Below, piece by piece: positions 43,023 through 51,666 of a DNA stretch of 59,956 bases (its first letter is position 1; every line of letters starts with the position of its first letter). The notes beneath the pieces are model-generated. The model was not told the origin of the DNA. It searched no databases and worked only from the letters and a program-made list of their open reading frames with translations. The DNA comes from Burkholderiales bacterium UBA4615 (GTDB lineage: Bacteria > Pseudomonadota > Gammaproteobacteria > Burkholderiales > Burkholderiaceae_E), in assembly GCA_002386465.1 (NCBI GenBank), contig DGIT01000085.1:1-59956 (forward strand). Direction: 5' to 3'. Position numbers and translations under genes: made by a program.

Positions 43023-44018
43023 ATGGCACACCGTCCATTTCCGCAGCCCCCGCCGCGTTTGCAACGCTCAGAGCTCGCCGTACCGGCGAGTTCGCCGCAC
43101 TTCTTCGAGAAGGCAGCACGTGGCGATGCGGACGTCATCTTCCTTGACCTGGAAGATGCCGTTTCCAACGACAAGAAGGACCGTGCGCGCGATATGGCGG
43201 TGCAGGCCCTCAATGAGATTGACTGGGGCGACAAGACCATGGCGGTGCGAGTGAACTCGCTCGACACGCCCTGGGCCTACCGCGACATCATCGCTGTGGC
43301 CGAGCGCTGCCCACGACTCGACATGATCCTGTTGCCTAAGGCGGGCGTGGCGGCCGATATCTATGTGGTCGAGACCCTACTAAATGGCATTGAAGCGACA
43401 ATTGGCCGGCACACACCCATCGGCATCGAGGCGCTGATCGAAACCGCGCTGGGCCTGTCCAACGTCGAGAGCATCGCTGCGGCCTCGCCCCGGCTGGAGG
43501 CACTCATCTTCGGGGTGGGTGACTTCACGCTCAGCGTACAAGCGCGCGACCCACTCACGGGTGGGCCGAACCCCCGCTACAGCGTGCTGACCGCCCCCGA
43601 AGCCGATGGCTCGCGTTCCCGCCACTGGGGCGATCCCTGGCACTTTGCTCTGGCGCGCATCGTCACCGCTTGCCGGGCCCACGGGCTGCGCGCCATTGAC
43701 GGGCCTTTCGGCGACGTGGGCGACCCGGATGGCTACCGCGCTTCTTGTCTGCGCTCCTCTGCACTGGGATTCGAGGGAAAGTGGGCGATCCATCCCTCGC
43801 AAGCACCGATTGCTAACGAAGTGTTTTCACCTGACCCGACCGAAGTCGAATGGGCAGTCAAGGTGACTCAGGCTATGCAAGAAGCGGAAGCTGCCGGCAA
43901 TGGTGCAGTCCTGGTGGACGGTCGACTGGTCGATTTAGCTCACCTAAAAATGGTCGATGTGATTTTGGCTCGGCAAAAGCGCATTAACGATGCGCGGGCT
44001 ATCCGCAGATCGGCATGA
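43023..44018 (+). CDS. HpcH/HpaI aldolase - citrate lyase beta-like CoA-ester lyase
   Basis: 331 residues, TIM-barrel CitE-like family that includes malyl-CoA, citramalyl-CoA and citrate lyases. Conserved parts: the N-terminal LAVPASSPHFFEKAARGDADVIFLDLEDAV, an arginine in VRVNS for the carboxylate, the metal-binding Glu in IGIEALIETALGL and Asp in FGVGDFTLSV, and the C-terminal GKWAIHPSQ. It probably cleaves or forms a beta-hydroxyacyl-CoA (malyl- or citramalyl-CoA-like). The stop overlaps the ATG of the CoA-transferase. Confidence 0.88.
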   Translation: MAHRPFPQPPPRLQRSELAVPASSPHFFEKAARGDADVIFLDLEDAVSNDKKDRARDMAVQALNEIDWGDKTMAVRVNSLDTPWAYRDIIAVAERCPRLDMILLPKAGVAADIYVVETLLNGIEATIGRHTPIGIEALIETALGLSNVESIAAASPRLEALIFGVGDFTLSVQARDPLTGGPNPRYSVLTAPEADGSRSRHWGDPWHFALARIVTACRAHGLRAIDGPFGDVGDPDGYRASCLRSSALGFEGKWAIHPSQAPIANEVFSPDPTEVEWAVKVTQAMQEAEAAGNGAVLVDGRLVDLAHLKMVDVILARQKRINDARAIRRSA

Positions 44019-45235
44019 ACTCCGCGCCCTCCGCATCAAGCGGACAACCCTTGTCGGGCATCCGCGTACTGGATGTCGCGACGTTCGTAGCAGGGCCATT
44101 TTGCGCGACGGTGTTTTCTGAGTTCGGTGCTGAGGTCATCAAGATCGAACACCCCGAATATGGGGATCCGCTGCGCAACCTAGGCACCCGCGCACCCAAT
44201 GGCGAGACGCTCACTTGGCTGAGCGAAGCCCGCAACAAACGCACGTTGACGTTAAATCTGAGCCGACCCGAGGGCGCAGCACTGTTTTTGGATCTGGTTC
44301 GGCAGGCCGATGTCGTGACCGAGAACTTCCGTCCCGGCACCATGGAGCAGTGGGGTCTTGGTTACGAAGACTTGGCGCGCGTCAATCCGGCCATCGTGAT
44401 GGTGCGTGTCAGTGCTTACGGTCAGGACGGGCCCTACAAAGACCGCCCCGGTTTTGCGCGCATCGCGCACGCCTTCAGCGGACTCACGTATCTGGCGGGT
44501 GAGCCCAATTCAAAACCGGTCATCCCAGGCTCGACGTCGCTGGGCGACTACATCTCCGGTCTGTATGGCGCCATCGGCGCGCTCATGGCCCTGCGCGAGC
44601 GTGAGCGATCAGGGCGTGGGCAATACGTTGATATCGCCCTGTACGAATCGACGTTTCGCCTTCTGGACGAGATTGCGCCGGCGTTCGCGATGCACGGCAT
44701 CGTGCGCGAACGCATGGGGGCAGACGCTCCAACGATCGTCCCGCACAGCCACTACCAGTGCGCCGACGGCAACTGGATCGCGCTGGCCTGCTCGAGCGAC
44801 AAGATTTTCGCTCGGCTGGCCCGCACCATGAATCGCCCTGAGCTGGCTGCACCCGATGCATTTGCCACGATGGCGCAGCGGATCGCGGGGCGTGACACGA
44901 TCAACGACATTGTTTCGCAATGGATCGGGCAACAAACCCGTGATGAGCTGATGGCGGTGTGCATCGACGCCGAAGTGCCAGTAGGACCGATCAACAGCAT
45001 CGCCGACATCTTCAACGACCCTCAGTTCGCCGCCCGCGGCAATCTGCAAACCGTCGCCACGCCCGATGCCGGGGAGGTCACTGTTCCCTCAGTACTGCCC
45101 AAACTGTCGCGTACGCCCGGGCGCATCGGGCATCTGGGCCGACACAAAGGCGAAGATAGCGAATCCATCCTGCAGGGGCTGCTGGGACTGTCGGCTGAGC
45201 GTATCGCCGAACTTCGCTCAAAGGGCATCGTATGA
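44015..45235 (+). CDS. Class III (CaiB/BaiF-type) CoA-transferase
   Basis: 406 residues. Transfers CoA between carboxylic acids through a covalent aspartyl intermediate; the catalytic Asp is D178 in STSLGDYISGLYGAIGAL. The N-terminus LSGIRVLDVATFVAGPFCATVFSEFGAEVIKIE and the VTENFRPGTMEQWGLGY block are canonical. Next to a CitE-like lyase it would activate the acid that the lyase then splits, as in succinyl-CoA:citramalate systems; the actual acid is unknown. It is coupled to both neighbours by ATGA overlaps. Confidence 0.92.
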   Translation: MNSAPSASSGQPLSGIRVLDVATFVAGPFCATVFSEFGAEVIKIEHPEYGDPLRNLGTRAPNGETLTWLSEARNKRTLTLNLSRPEGAALFLDLVRQADVVTENFRPGTMEQWGLGYEDLARVNPAIVMVRVSAYGQDGPYKDRPGFARIAHAFSGLTYLAGEPNSKPVIPGSTSLGDYISGLYGAIGALMALRERERSGRGQYVDIALYESTFRLLDEIAPAFAMHGIVRERMGADAPTIVPHSHYQCADGNWIALACSSDKIFARLARTMNRPELAAPDAFATMAQRIAGRDTINDIVSQWIGQQTRDELMAVCIDAEVPVGPINSIADIFNDPQFAARGNLQTVATPDAGEVTVPSVLPKLSRTPGRIGHLGRHKGEDSESILQGLLGLSAERIAELRSKGIV

Positions 45236-46620
45236 ACGCGCAGGACTCAGCCATACGGCAGATGTCGTTGATCGCTTTTCTGCAGGCGCAGAACTGCTCG
45301 AACTATCCGGCTTCGTGGCGACATCCGGAGGCAGCGCAAGACTTTCTTTCAGCCGCTTATTACCAGCGCATTGCTCGCACGCTCGAAGATGCTTGCTTCG
45401 ATATGGCGTTCTTCGACGACCGGTTGGCCATGCCCGACATGTACCAGCGCGATCATCGCATCGCGGTGGCCCATGGCATCCGAAGCGTCAAACTCGACCC
45501 GATACTCACTGCGCAGGCCATGGGCCTGGCAACCGCGAAACTGGGCATCGGTGTCACCTGCTCGACCACCTACTTCGAGCCCTTTCACGTCGCACGCCTG
45601 TTTGCCACACTCGACCTCATGCTGGGCGGGCGCGCCGCATGGAACGTGGTGACCTCGCTCAACGATTCCGAGGCACTCAATTTCGGCCGCAGCGCACATC
45701 TGGCTCATGACGAGCGCTATGACCGCGCCGATGAGTTCATGCAGGTGGTCCTGGGTCATTGGGCATCCTGGGAGCCCGATGCATTGATCCTCGACCGCAG
45801 TACTGGTCGCTTCGCTGACCCCGACAAGGTTCACGCCCTGCATCACGATGGTCGCTATCTGCGCTCACGTGGCCCCTTCACGGTACCGCGCTCCCCACAA
45901 GGCCAGCCGGTGATCGTGCAGGCAGGCCAAAGCGGCCGGGGCCGCGACTTCGCCGCACGCTGGGGCGAGCTGGTATTTGCGCTTTACCCGAATCTTCAGA
46001 CCGGCCAGCGTATCTACCGCGACTTCAAGGCAAAAGTGGCCGAACTCGGTCGCAATCCCAACGATGCCAGGGTCGCGCCCGCGGTCTACATCGTGACTGG
46101 CACCAGCCAGGCGATGGCCGAAGACAAGCTGGCCCTGATCGATTCGCTGGCAATTCCCGAAGACTGCTTCGCGCTGCTGTCCGAAGTACTCAACTTCGAC
46201 TTCGGCACCAAGGCCCGTGATGAACCCTTCACGGATGCCGAGATGGCATCCATCAGCGGCCTGCAAGCGATGCGTGACAAGGTGGTCGCGCTCAGTGGCA
46301 AAAGCAATCCCACACCCGACGACTTCGTTCGCTACAGCGGGCGCGGCACAGTACGGGAGGTGCCATGTTTCGTGGGTACGCCAGCGCGCATCGCCGATGA
46401 GATGCAAGCATGGTTCGAAACGGCTTGCGACGGATTCGTGATTGCGGCCACTCATGTGCCTGGTACGTACGAAGACATCGCTCGTCTGGTTGTGCCCGAG
46501 CTACAGCGCAGGGGGCTGTTCCGCAACCGCTACCCAGGCACCACCTTGCGAGACACATTGGGCTTGAGTACCTGTGTCCGAGCCGATACGCGGGGCACTG
46601 AAGCCGCCCTGAGAAGCTAA
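45232..46620 (+). CDS. LLM-class flavin-dependent monooxygenase, NtaA/SnaA/DszA type
   Basis: 462 residues, matching the NtaA/SnaA/DszA subgroup of bacterial-luciferase-like FMNH2 monooxygenases (nitrilotriacetate, pristinamycin and dibenzothiophene-sulfone enzymes). Recognisable parts: the first strand region LIAFLQAQNCSNYPASWRHPEA, YFEPFHVARLFATLDLMLGGRAAWNVVTS, DRADEFMQVVLGHW and PVIVQAGQSGRGRDFAA. It needs reduced flavin from a separate reductase; none is adjacent. It probably cleaves a C-N, C-S or C-O bond, or performs a Baeyer-Villiger-type step, on a substrate feeding the CoA steps. Confidence 0.92.
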   Translation: MNAQDSAIRQMSLIAFLQAQNCSNYPASWRHPEAAQDFLSAAYYQRIARTLEDACFDMAFFDDRLAMPDMYQRDHRIAVAHGIRSVKLDPILTAQAMGLATAKLGIGVTCSTTYFEPFHVARLFATLDLMLGGRAAWNVVTSLNDSEALNFGRSAHLAHDERYDRADEFMQVVLGHWASWEPDALILDRSTGRFADPDKVHALHHDGRYLRSRGPFTVPRSPQGQPVIVQAGQSGRGRDFAARWGELVFALYPNLQTGQRIYRDFKAKVAELGRNPNDARVAPAVYIVTGTSQAMAEDKLALIDSLAIPEDCFALLSEVLNFDFGTKARDEPFTDAEMASISGLQAMRDKVVALSGKSNPTPDDFVRYSGRGTVREVPCFVGTPARIADEMQAWFETACDGFVIAATHVPGTYEDIARLVVPELQRRGLFRNRYPGTTLRDTLGLSTCVRADTRGTEAALRS

Positions 46621-46637
46621 CCTGTAAGGAGAACGCC

Positions 46638-47612
46638 ATGAACCGAGTGCGTCGAATGCTGGTGGCTGGCCTGAGCGCCATGCCCTTATCCAGCAGAGCC
46701 CAAAGTGATGCGGCCTTTCCATCTCGGCCCTTGCGTGTGCTGGTTGGCTTTCCGCCAGGACAGGCCAGCGACATCATCGCGCGAGCCTATGCCGAAGAAC
46801 TGTCGCGACGCCTGGGTCAACCCGTGGTGGTTGAAAATCGACCAGGAGCTGGCGCCACAATTGCGGCGGAAGCCGCAGCGCGGTCGCCTGCGGACGGATA
46901 CACCATTTTCTACGGCTCCAGCGGACCGTTAGCAATCGCACCCGGTATCTATCCGAAACTCAACTTCGACCCTGTCAAAGATTTCGAGCCGATCGCCATG
47001 GCCGGCATTGTTCCCTTCGTACTGGTGGTCAACGCAAACTCGCCCATGCGCACGCTCGCCGATGCCATCACGGCCGGTCGTGGCCCGAATGCCGCCTCGA
47101 TCAGCTATGCATCCGGAGGCAACGGCAGCACCAGCCACCTCGTGATGGAAATGCTGCGCTCAGGGGCCAATCTTGGCTATACCCATGTGCCGTATAAAGG
47201 CTCCATTCCAGCCATCAATGACCTGATCGGTGGGGCGGTGCAAATCACCATGGAAACATTGAGCACCACGATGCCTCATATCCGATCAGGACGGCTTCGC
47301 GCGTTGGCAGTGTCGACGGCCAAGCGACTTCCCGAATTACCCGATGTACCGGCGATTGCCGAGGTCGTGCCGGGATACGAAGCTGTAGCCTGGGGACTCT
47401 TCCTGGCGCCTGCTGGCACGCCGAACGCTATCGTTGATCGACTCGCTGTCGAGTTCGATCAGGTGAGCCGGATGCCTGCGATCAAGGAGCGACTGGCGCA
47501 AAACGGCATCACACTCGTTGATCGGCCGCGCGCCGAACTGAAACCCTGGGTGGCCTCGGAAGTCGATCGATGGGGCAAGGCCATCAAAGCCTCGGGCGCC
47601 AAACTGAACTGA
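46638..47612 (+). CDS. Bug-family (TctC-like) periplasmic solute-binding protein
   Basis: 324 residues. Signal peptide MNRVRRMLVAGLSAMPLSSRAQS, then FPSRPLRVLVGFPPGQASDIIARAYAEEL and VENRPGAGATIAAEAAARSPADGYT, the two conserved Bug blocks. It is the last gene of the LysR-controlled operon, 17 bases after the monooxygenase with AAGGAG before its ATG, so it probably recognises the pathway substrate. TctA/TctB membrane partners are absent here. Confidence 0.92.
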   Translation: MNRVRRMLVAGLSAMPLSSRAQSDAAFPSRPLRVLVGFPPGQASDIIARAYAEELSRRLGQPVVVENRPGAGATIAAEAAARSPADGYTIFYGSSGPLAIAPGIYPKLNFDPVKDFEPIAMAGIVPFVLVVNANSPMRTLADAITAGRGPNAASISYASGGNGSTSHLVMEMLRSGANLGYTHVPYKGSIPAINDLIGGAVQITMETLSTTMPHIRSGRLRALAVSTAKRLPELPDVPAIAEVVPGYEAVAWGLFLAPAGTPNAIVDRLAVEFDQVSRMPAIKERLAQNGITLVDRPRAELKPWVASEVDRWGKAIKASGAKLN

Positions 47613-47643
47613 GCAGGCGACAAACGCTCAGGTCGCGCCCCGC

Positions 47644-48648
47644 TCACCCCAAAAACGCCCGCACCGTCCGGATCAGAAAGTCAGTCTCGGCAGACCCGGG
47701 CTGCGGGCGCCAGGCCATGTGCCCCAGGTGCGAGTCGATTTCGGCGTTTTGCACGCGCGGCAAGCCCGCCGCCAGTACGCGCGCATGCTCGATACCCAGC
47801 AGTCGGTCCTGCACACACGGCAAGAGCAGCACGCGCGCGCTCACGCGTGCCAGCGCCGCCTTCAGGTCACCGCCGAAGGGTGCGGCCACATCATGGGCGC
47901 TGGAGCACTGATACCGCCGGATCACGTCCCAGGCACCCATGGTTGCGTAGCGATCGCCGGTGGCGCGGGCTTCATCCTCGAACGCAGCGCCGCGTGACTC
48001 GATGTAGGCATCGGTCACGGCCCAGGCATGGTACTGGCGCCCCACCAGACGCAAGCCCTCGGTAGGCGGCTGCATGCAGCGCCCTTCATCCCAGTTCGGA
48101 TCAAGGGCGAGGATGTCGAGCATGCGCTGCATGGCACTGCGAATCACTTGCCCGGACCGATCCGCCGGCACCATCAGCACGGCCGCGCGGGCCGAGTCCG
48201 GATGGTTGACGATCCACTCGAGCGACTGAAACGCCCCCATCGACGTGCCGCCCACGGCTGCCAGCGGCACATCGCCTAAGCCCAGGCCCACGCGCACCAG
48301 TTCGCGCTGCGCCCGCACCAGGTCACGGATGCCGTACCGCGGGAACCGCCCCTGCAATCCGTCGGACGGCTTGGAGGCCAGCCCAAGGCCCAGCGCATCA
48401 GTGCTCACCACGCAGAAGCGCTCGGTGTCGAACGCCCGATCCGGTCCGATATGGCCATGCATGCCGCGACGATCGTGGCTGCTGCCAGGCATCAGCAGCA
48501 CGACATTGTCGCGGGCCGCATTCATCTGTCCGTGCACCGAATAGCCAATGCGCAGGCGATCCAGCGTGTCGCCTGACTCGAAGGTGAAGGGGCCGGCTTC
48601 CCAGACGCCTTCGGTGAACGCGTGCGTACGACTGCTTGAATTCGTCAT
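47644..48648 (-). CDS. MetX-like alpha/beta hydrolase (homoserine O-acetyltransferase family)
   Basis: 334 residues. Alpha/beta-hydrolase with nucleophile Ser in VGGTSMGAFQSLEW, matching the GGSMG(G/A)xQ motif of MetX, an oxyanion region LLMPGSSHD, and the catalytic His in SHLGHMAW. Several such proteins beside other genes are hydrolases or acyltransferases rather than true MetX. The start ATG at 48648 overlaps the SulP stop (ATGA), so it is the last gene of the soe-sulP operon. Confidence 0.82.
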   Translation of the reverse strand: MTNSSSRTHAFTEGVWEAGPFTFESGDTLDRLRIGYSVHGQMNAARDNVVLLMPGSSHDRRGMHGHIGPDRAFDTERFCVVSTDALGLGLASKPSDGLQGRFPRYGIRDLVRAQRELVRVGLGLGDVPLAAVGGTSMGAFQSLEWIVNHPDSARAAVLMVPADRSGQVIRSAMQRMLDILALDPNWDEGRCMQPPTEGLRLVGRQYHAWAVTDAYIESRGAAFEDEARATGDRYATMGAWDVIRRYQCSSAHDVAAPFGGDLKAALARVSARVLLLPCVQDRLLGIEHARVLAAGLPRVQNAEIDSHLGHMAWRPQPGSAETDFLIRTVRAFLG

Positions 48649-49964
48649 GGCATGTCCTTTCGTGCAAAGCGGCGGGCGAGCCAGGCCACGGCCAGGCCCA
48701 TCAGAATGGCCCACTCCAGCGAGAGCGTGATGGTCGCAAGAAAGGTCACCACCAGGGGCCAGCGCTCGGTAGGCTCCTCACGCCAGATGCGGGCAATCTC
48801 AGGCCGATCGATCAAACCCCACGCGACCATGAACAGCAATCCGGCAATGACCGAAAACGGCAGATAGCGCGCCAGTGGCCCCACGAAACTGAGCAGGCCA
48901 ATCAGGATCAGCGCAGCACATGCAGCCGCCAGCGGCGTGCGTGCGCCCGACACCACATTCACGCCCGAGCGATTGAAGGAGCCACTAGTGGGATAGGCCG
49001 AAAAAAAACTACCCGCCACATTGGCCATGCCCTGACCGATGAACTCGCGGCTGCCATCGAAGGCATCGCGCTGAATGCTGGCCACCGAGCGGGCAATCGC
49101 CACCGCTTCGGTCAGCCCCAGCAGCGTCATGACCGCCACCGCAGGCAACAGACTGCGCACGGTGTCGTATGAAAAATCCGGCATTGAAAAGGGCGGCAGC
49201 GCGCCGGGCAGCGCAGCTACCACACGCGGCGCCGTCAAGCCTGACCACAACGCCACACACCCCGCACTCACCATGCTGCCCACCACCACGCCAACCAGCA
49301 TCGCCGGTACGTATCGGCCCCATCGCCACAACCGAATGGTCAGCACCGTGGCCAATCCGCCCGCCACCGCCAGCGGTTGCATCGCGTCGATCCGCCCGAA
49401 CACAGCGCCCAGTGCCTGCGCCGGGGACAAGCCGCGCGGCACCTCAATGCCAAGAAACGGCGCCAGTTGCGCCGCCGCAATCAGCACCGCTGCGCCTGCA
49501 GTGAACCCCACAATGACGGCATGGGGCACCTTGTCCACCAGACGCCCGGCGCGGACGAGTCCGAGCACGATCTGCGTGATCCCCACAAGACAGGAGAGTG
49601 TGATCGCCAGGGTCACGTAGTGTTGCGAGCCCGGCTGCGCCAGTGGCGCCAGCAGTGCCAGCGTGGTGAGCGAAATGGCATTGGCCGGCCCGGTGACCAT
49701 CAGCCGGCTTGAGCCGAACAAGGCCGCTACCAGGCAGGGCACCATCGCTGCATACAGCCCGTATTGCGGGGGCATACCGGCCAGCGTGGCAAATGCTATG
49801 CCTTGCGGCAGGACCACGATGGCACCGGTTAACCCGGCGAGCAGATCAGCTCTGAGTGTGCCCGGCTCTCGCCAGCGCGGCGCCCATCGCAGCACCGGTA
49901 ACAGGCGCACCGGCCAGGGAGCGGGCGCGCTCTGATCGCTCGAATGCGACTCGCCCGCCGACAC
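48645..49964 (-). CDS. SulP-family anion transporter without STAS domain, GTG start
   Basis: 439 residues, inner membrane, about 10-12 helices. SulP signatures: ADLLAGLTGAIVVLPQGIAFATLAGMPPQYGLYAAMVPCLVAALFGSS and PTSGSFNRSGVNVVSGARTPLAA. The chain ends right after the last helix; the C-terminal cytoplasmic STAS domain of most SulP carriers is missing. Substrates of the family include sulfate, bicarbonate, and dicarboxylates. Position after soeC suggests sulfate or sulfite movement. No ATG fits; the GTG at 49964 is 4 bases after the soeC stop. Confidence 0.88.
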   Translation of the reverse strand: MSAGESHSSDQSAPAPWPVRLLPVLRWAPRWREPGTLRADLLAGLTGAIVVLPQGIAFATLAGMPPQYGLYAAMVPCLVAALFGSSRLMVTGPANAISLTTLALLAPLAQPGSQHYVTLAITLSCLVGITQIVLGLVRAGRLVDKVPHAVIVGFTAGAAVLIAAAQLAPFLGIEVPRGLSPAQALGAVFGRIDAMQPLAVAGGLATVLTIRLWRWGRYVPAMLVGVVVGSMVSAGCVALWSGLTAPRVVAALPGALPPFSMPDFSYDTVRSLLPAVAVMTLLGLTEAVAIARSVASIQRDAFDGSREFIGQGMANVAGSFFSAYPTSGSFNRSGVNVVSGARTPLAAACAALILIGLLSFVGPLARYLPFSVIAGLLFMVAWGLIDRPEIARIWREEPTERWPLVVTFLATITLSLEWAILMGLAVAWLARRFARKDMP

Positions 49965-49968
49965 CCTC

Positions 49969-50934
49969 TCAGACCTGTTGCTGACCGTGATACAGGCGCA
50001 CCACGTGCTCCGCCTGTGCGAAAAACAGCCAGCGCTCGATGAAGATCCCAGCCAGCAGCGACAGTGCAGCCAGGCAAAGCACTGCCACGCCCGTGCCGCC
50101 CATCCACAACAGCACAAGCGGCACCACGGCGATCAGTACGAACATAAGCGCACGCAGCCGGCCGGCCTGCTCGCGGGCCAACTGGAAACCGAATTCATGG
50201 GTGAGGAAAGTGCCATGGGTATGCCCGGCATCGAGCAAACGCACACGCCCCTGGACGATGCCGCGAGGCGCACTCTCCGGAACCCCGATCGCCTGATTCA
50301 GCGTGGCGGTCACCCGTGCCGAGAATTTGGCGTACCAGGCGAGTTTGACCACGGCCGCCAGCACGAGCAACACCAGCAACAGCACCGAGCCTCGCGCGCT
50401 GGCTGCAACCTGCGCCGACTGCGCATGCCAGGCCTGCAGAGCCAGAAAGATCAGCCCGCCCGACGTCAGCGCATGCAGCACATAGGCGACCGGCGTATGC
50501 CAGGTCCGCCAGCGCGGCACGGTCTTCAAGCTGGCATAGATCATGGCGGTACACACCACAATGGCAAGTGACAACACCAGCAGCGCAATCGCGGTCAGCT
50601 GCGCCGAGCCAGCCCCGTGTGCGCTCAGCCAGCCATGCAGCGCTGCAAGCGGATACCAGGCCAGCGCCAGCACGGCCTCGCGTGACAGCCAGGAACTGCG
50701 AAAGCGTGCAAGGGCACGCCACGCATTGCGCGGATTGGCCAGGTGTTGCGTGGATGAGAGCAGGCCCGCGGTCACGGCCAGCACCGCCAGCACCGCCCCC
50801 CAACGCAAGGCATCGGGCTGCACAGCCTCGCCCCCCAGTGGCAGGCCCAGCTGGGCAAGCAGCAGCCAGATGGCAAGCCCCAGGCCTGCCCCTGAACTGA
50901 CGGTAAAAAAGATGACGGAGAGGGCTGGTTTCAT
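49969..50934 (-). CDS. soeC: DmsC/SoeC-like membrane anchor subunit
   Basis: 321 residues with about eight membrane helices, of the DMSO-reductase anchor family (DmsC). It opens MKPALSVIFFTVSSGAGLGLAIWLLLAQLGLP. It would anchor the SoeAB-like dimer on the cytoplasmic face and pass electrons to quinone. Located 28 bases after soeB. Its size is close to that of DmsC. The soe name rests on operon context and is less certain than the family. Confidence 0.8.
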   Translation of the reverse strand: MKPALSVIFFTVSSGAGLGLAIWLLLAQLGLPLGGEAVQPDALRWGAVLAVLAVTAGLLSSTQHLANPRNAWRALARFRSSWLSREAVLALAWYPLAALHGWLSAHGAGSAQLTAIALLVLSLAIVVCTAMIYASLKTVPRWRTWHTPVAYVLHALTSGGLIFLALQAWHAQSAQVAASARGSVLLLVLLVLAAVVKLAWYAKFSARVTATLNQAIGVPESAPRGIVQGRVRLLDAGHTHGTFLTHEFGFQLAREQAGRLRALMFVLIAVVPLVLLWMGGTGVAVLCLAALSLLAGIFIERWLFFAQAEHVVRLYHGQQQV

Positions 50935-50961
50935 GGGGGCTTCAGAACCCGATGGCCGCGT

Positions 50962-51666
50962 TCAGAGTTGAATGAGTCGGTTGACCAGCGCTGCCAGCTT
51001 GGCCTGCAGCGTGCCACGCGGCGCGGCGGTTGCCGGCGGCGGCACGACAGGCGCCACGCGCGGGGGCAGATAGCGATTCACCGGCTGATACCCCAGATGC
51101 TCCATCAGACCGTGACCAGCACGCTCACGCGTCAGGGTGCTGACCTGCGAGGCGGGATTGTCAAAGTCCCCGAAGTGGCGCGCATGCGCGGGGCACGCCA
51201 GCACGCAAGCCGGCTGACGTTGTGCCTCGGGCAGCGCCTGATCGTAGATGCGATCGACGCACAGGGTGCACTTGCGCATCACACCCACGTTCTCATCCAA
51301 CTCGCGCGCGCCGTACGGACAGGCCCAGGCACACAGGTTGCAGCCCATGCACTTTTCCGGATCGATCAACACGATGCCGTCTTCGGCGCGTTTGTATGAC
51401 GCCCCGGTCGGACACACCGTCACACAGTCGGCCTGTTCGCAGTGCATGCACGACATCGGCATGTTGAGCGTGCGGTTATCGGGATAGTCACCTGCTTCAT
51501 AGTGGCGCACCCGGTTGAACCACACGCCCGAAGGCTGCGCGCCATGGGCGTCGTAGTCGGGCGCCCCACCAGCCATCAGGCTCTCGCCGTTCCACTCCTT
51601 GCAAGCCGTGGCACAGGCGTGACAGCCCACGCAGGCATCGATGTCAATCGCCAGTCCGAGCTTCAT
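50962..51666 (-). CDS. soeB: 4Fe-4S dicluster ferredoxin subunit, SoeB/DmsB-like
   Basis: 234 residues with four Cys clusters: CVGCHACATACKEWN, CMHCEQADCVTVCPTGA, CMGCNLCAWACPYGA and CTLCVDR...ACVLACPAHA, the DmsB arrangement for four [4Fe-4S] centres. It transfers electrons between the molybdenum subunit and the membrane anchor. No Tat signal, so it is cytoplasmic. The start overlaps the soeA stop (ATGA). Confidence 0.88.
   Translation of the reverse strand: MKLGLAIDIDACVGCHACATACKEWNGESLMAGGAPDYDAHGAQPSGVWFNRVRHYEAGDYPDNRTLNMPMSCMHCEQADCVTVCPTGASYKRAEDGIVLIDPEKCMGCNLCAWACPYGARELDENVGVMRKCTLCVDRIYDQALPEAQRQPACVLACPAHARHFGDFDNPASQVSTLTRERAGHGLMEHLGYQPVNRYLPPRVAPVVPPPATAAPRGTLQAKLAALVNRLIQL

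Noticed and set aside
49965..50117. SulP start within the soeC gene at 50117
   Set aside because: The additional 51 residues are Cys/Trp/Arg-rich antisense-like sequence without SulP resemblance; the GTG at 49964 directly follows the soeC stop.
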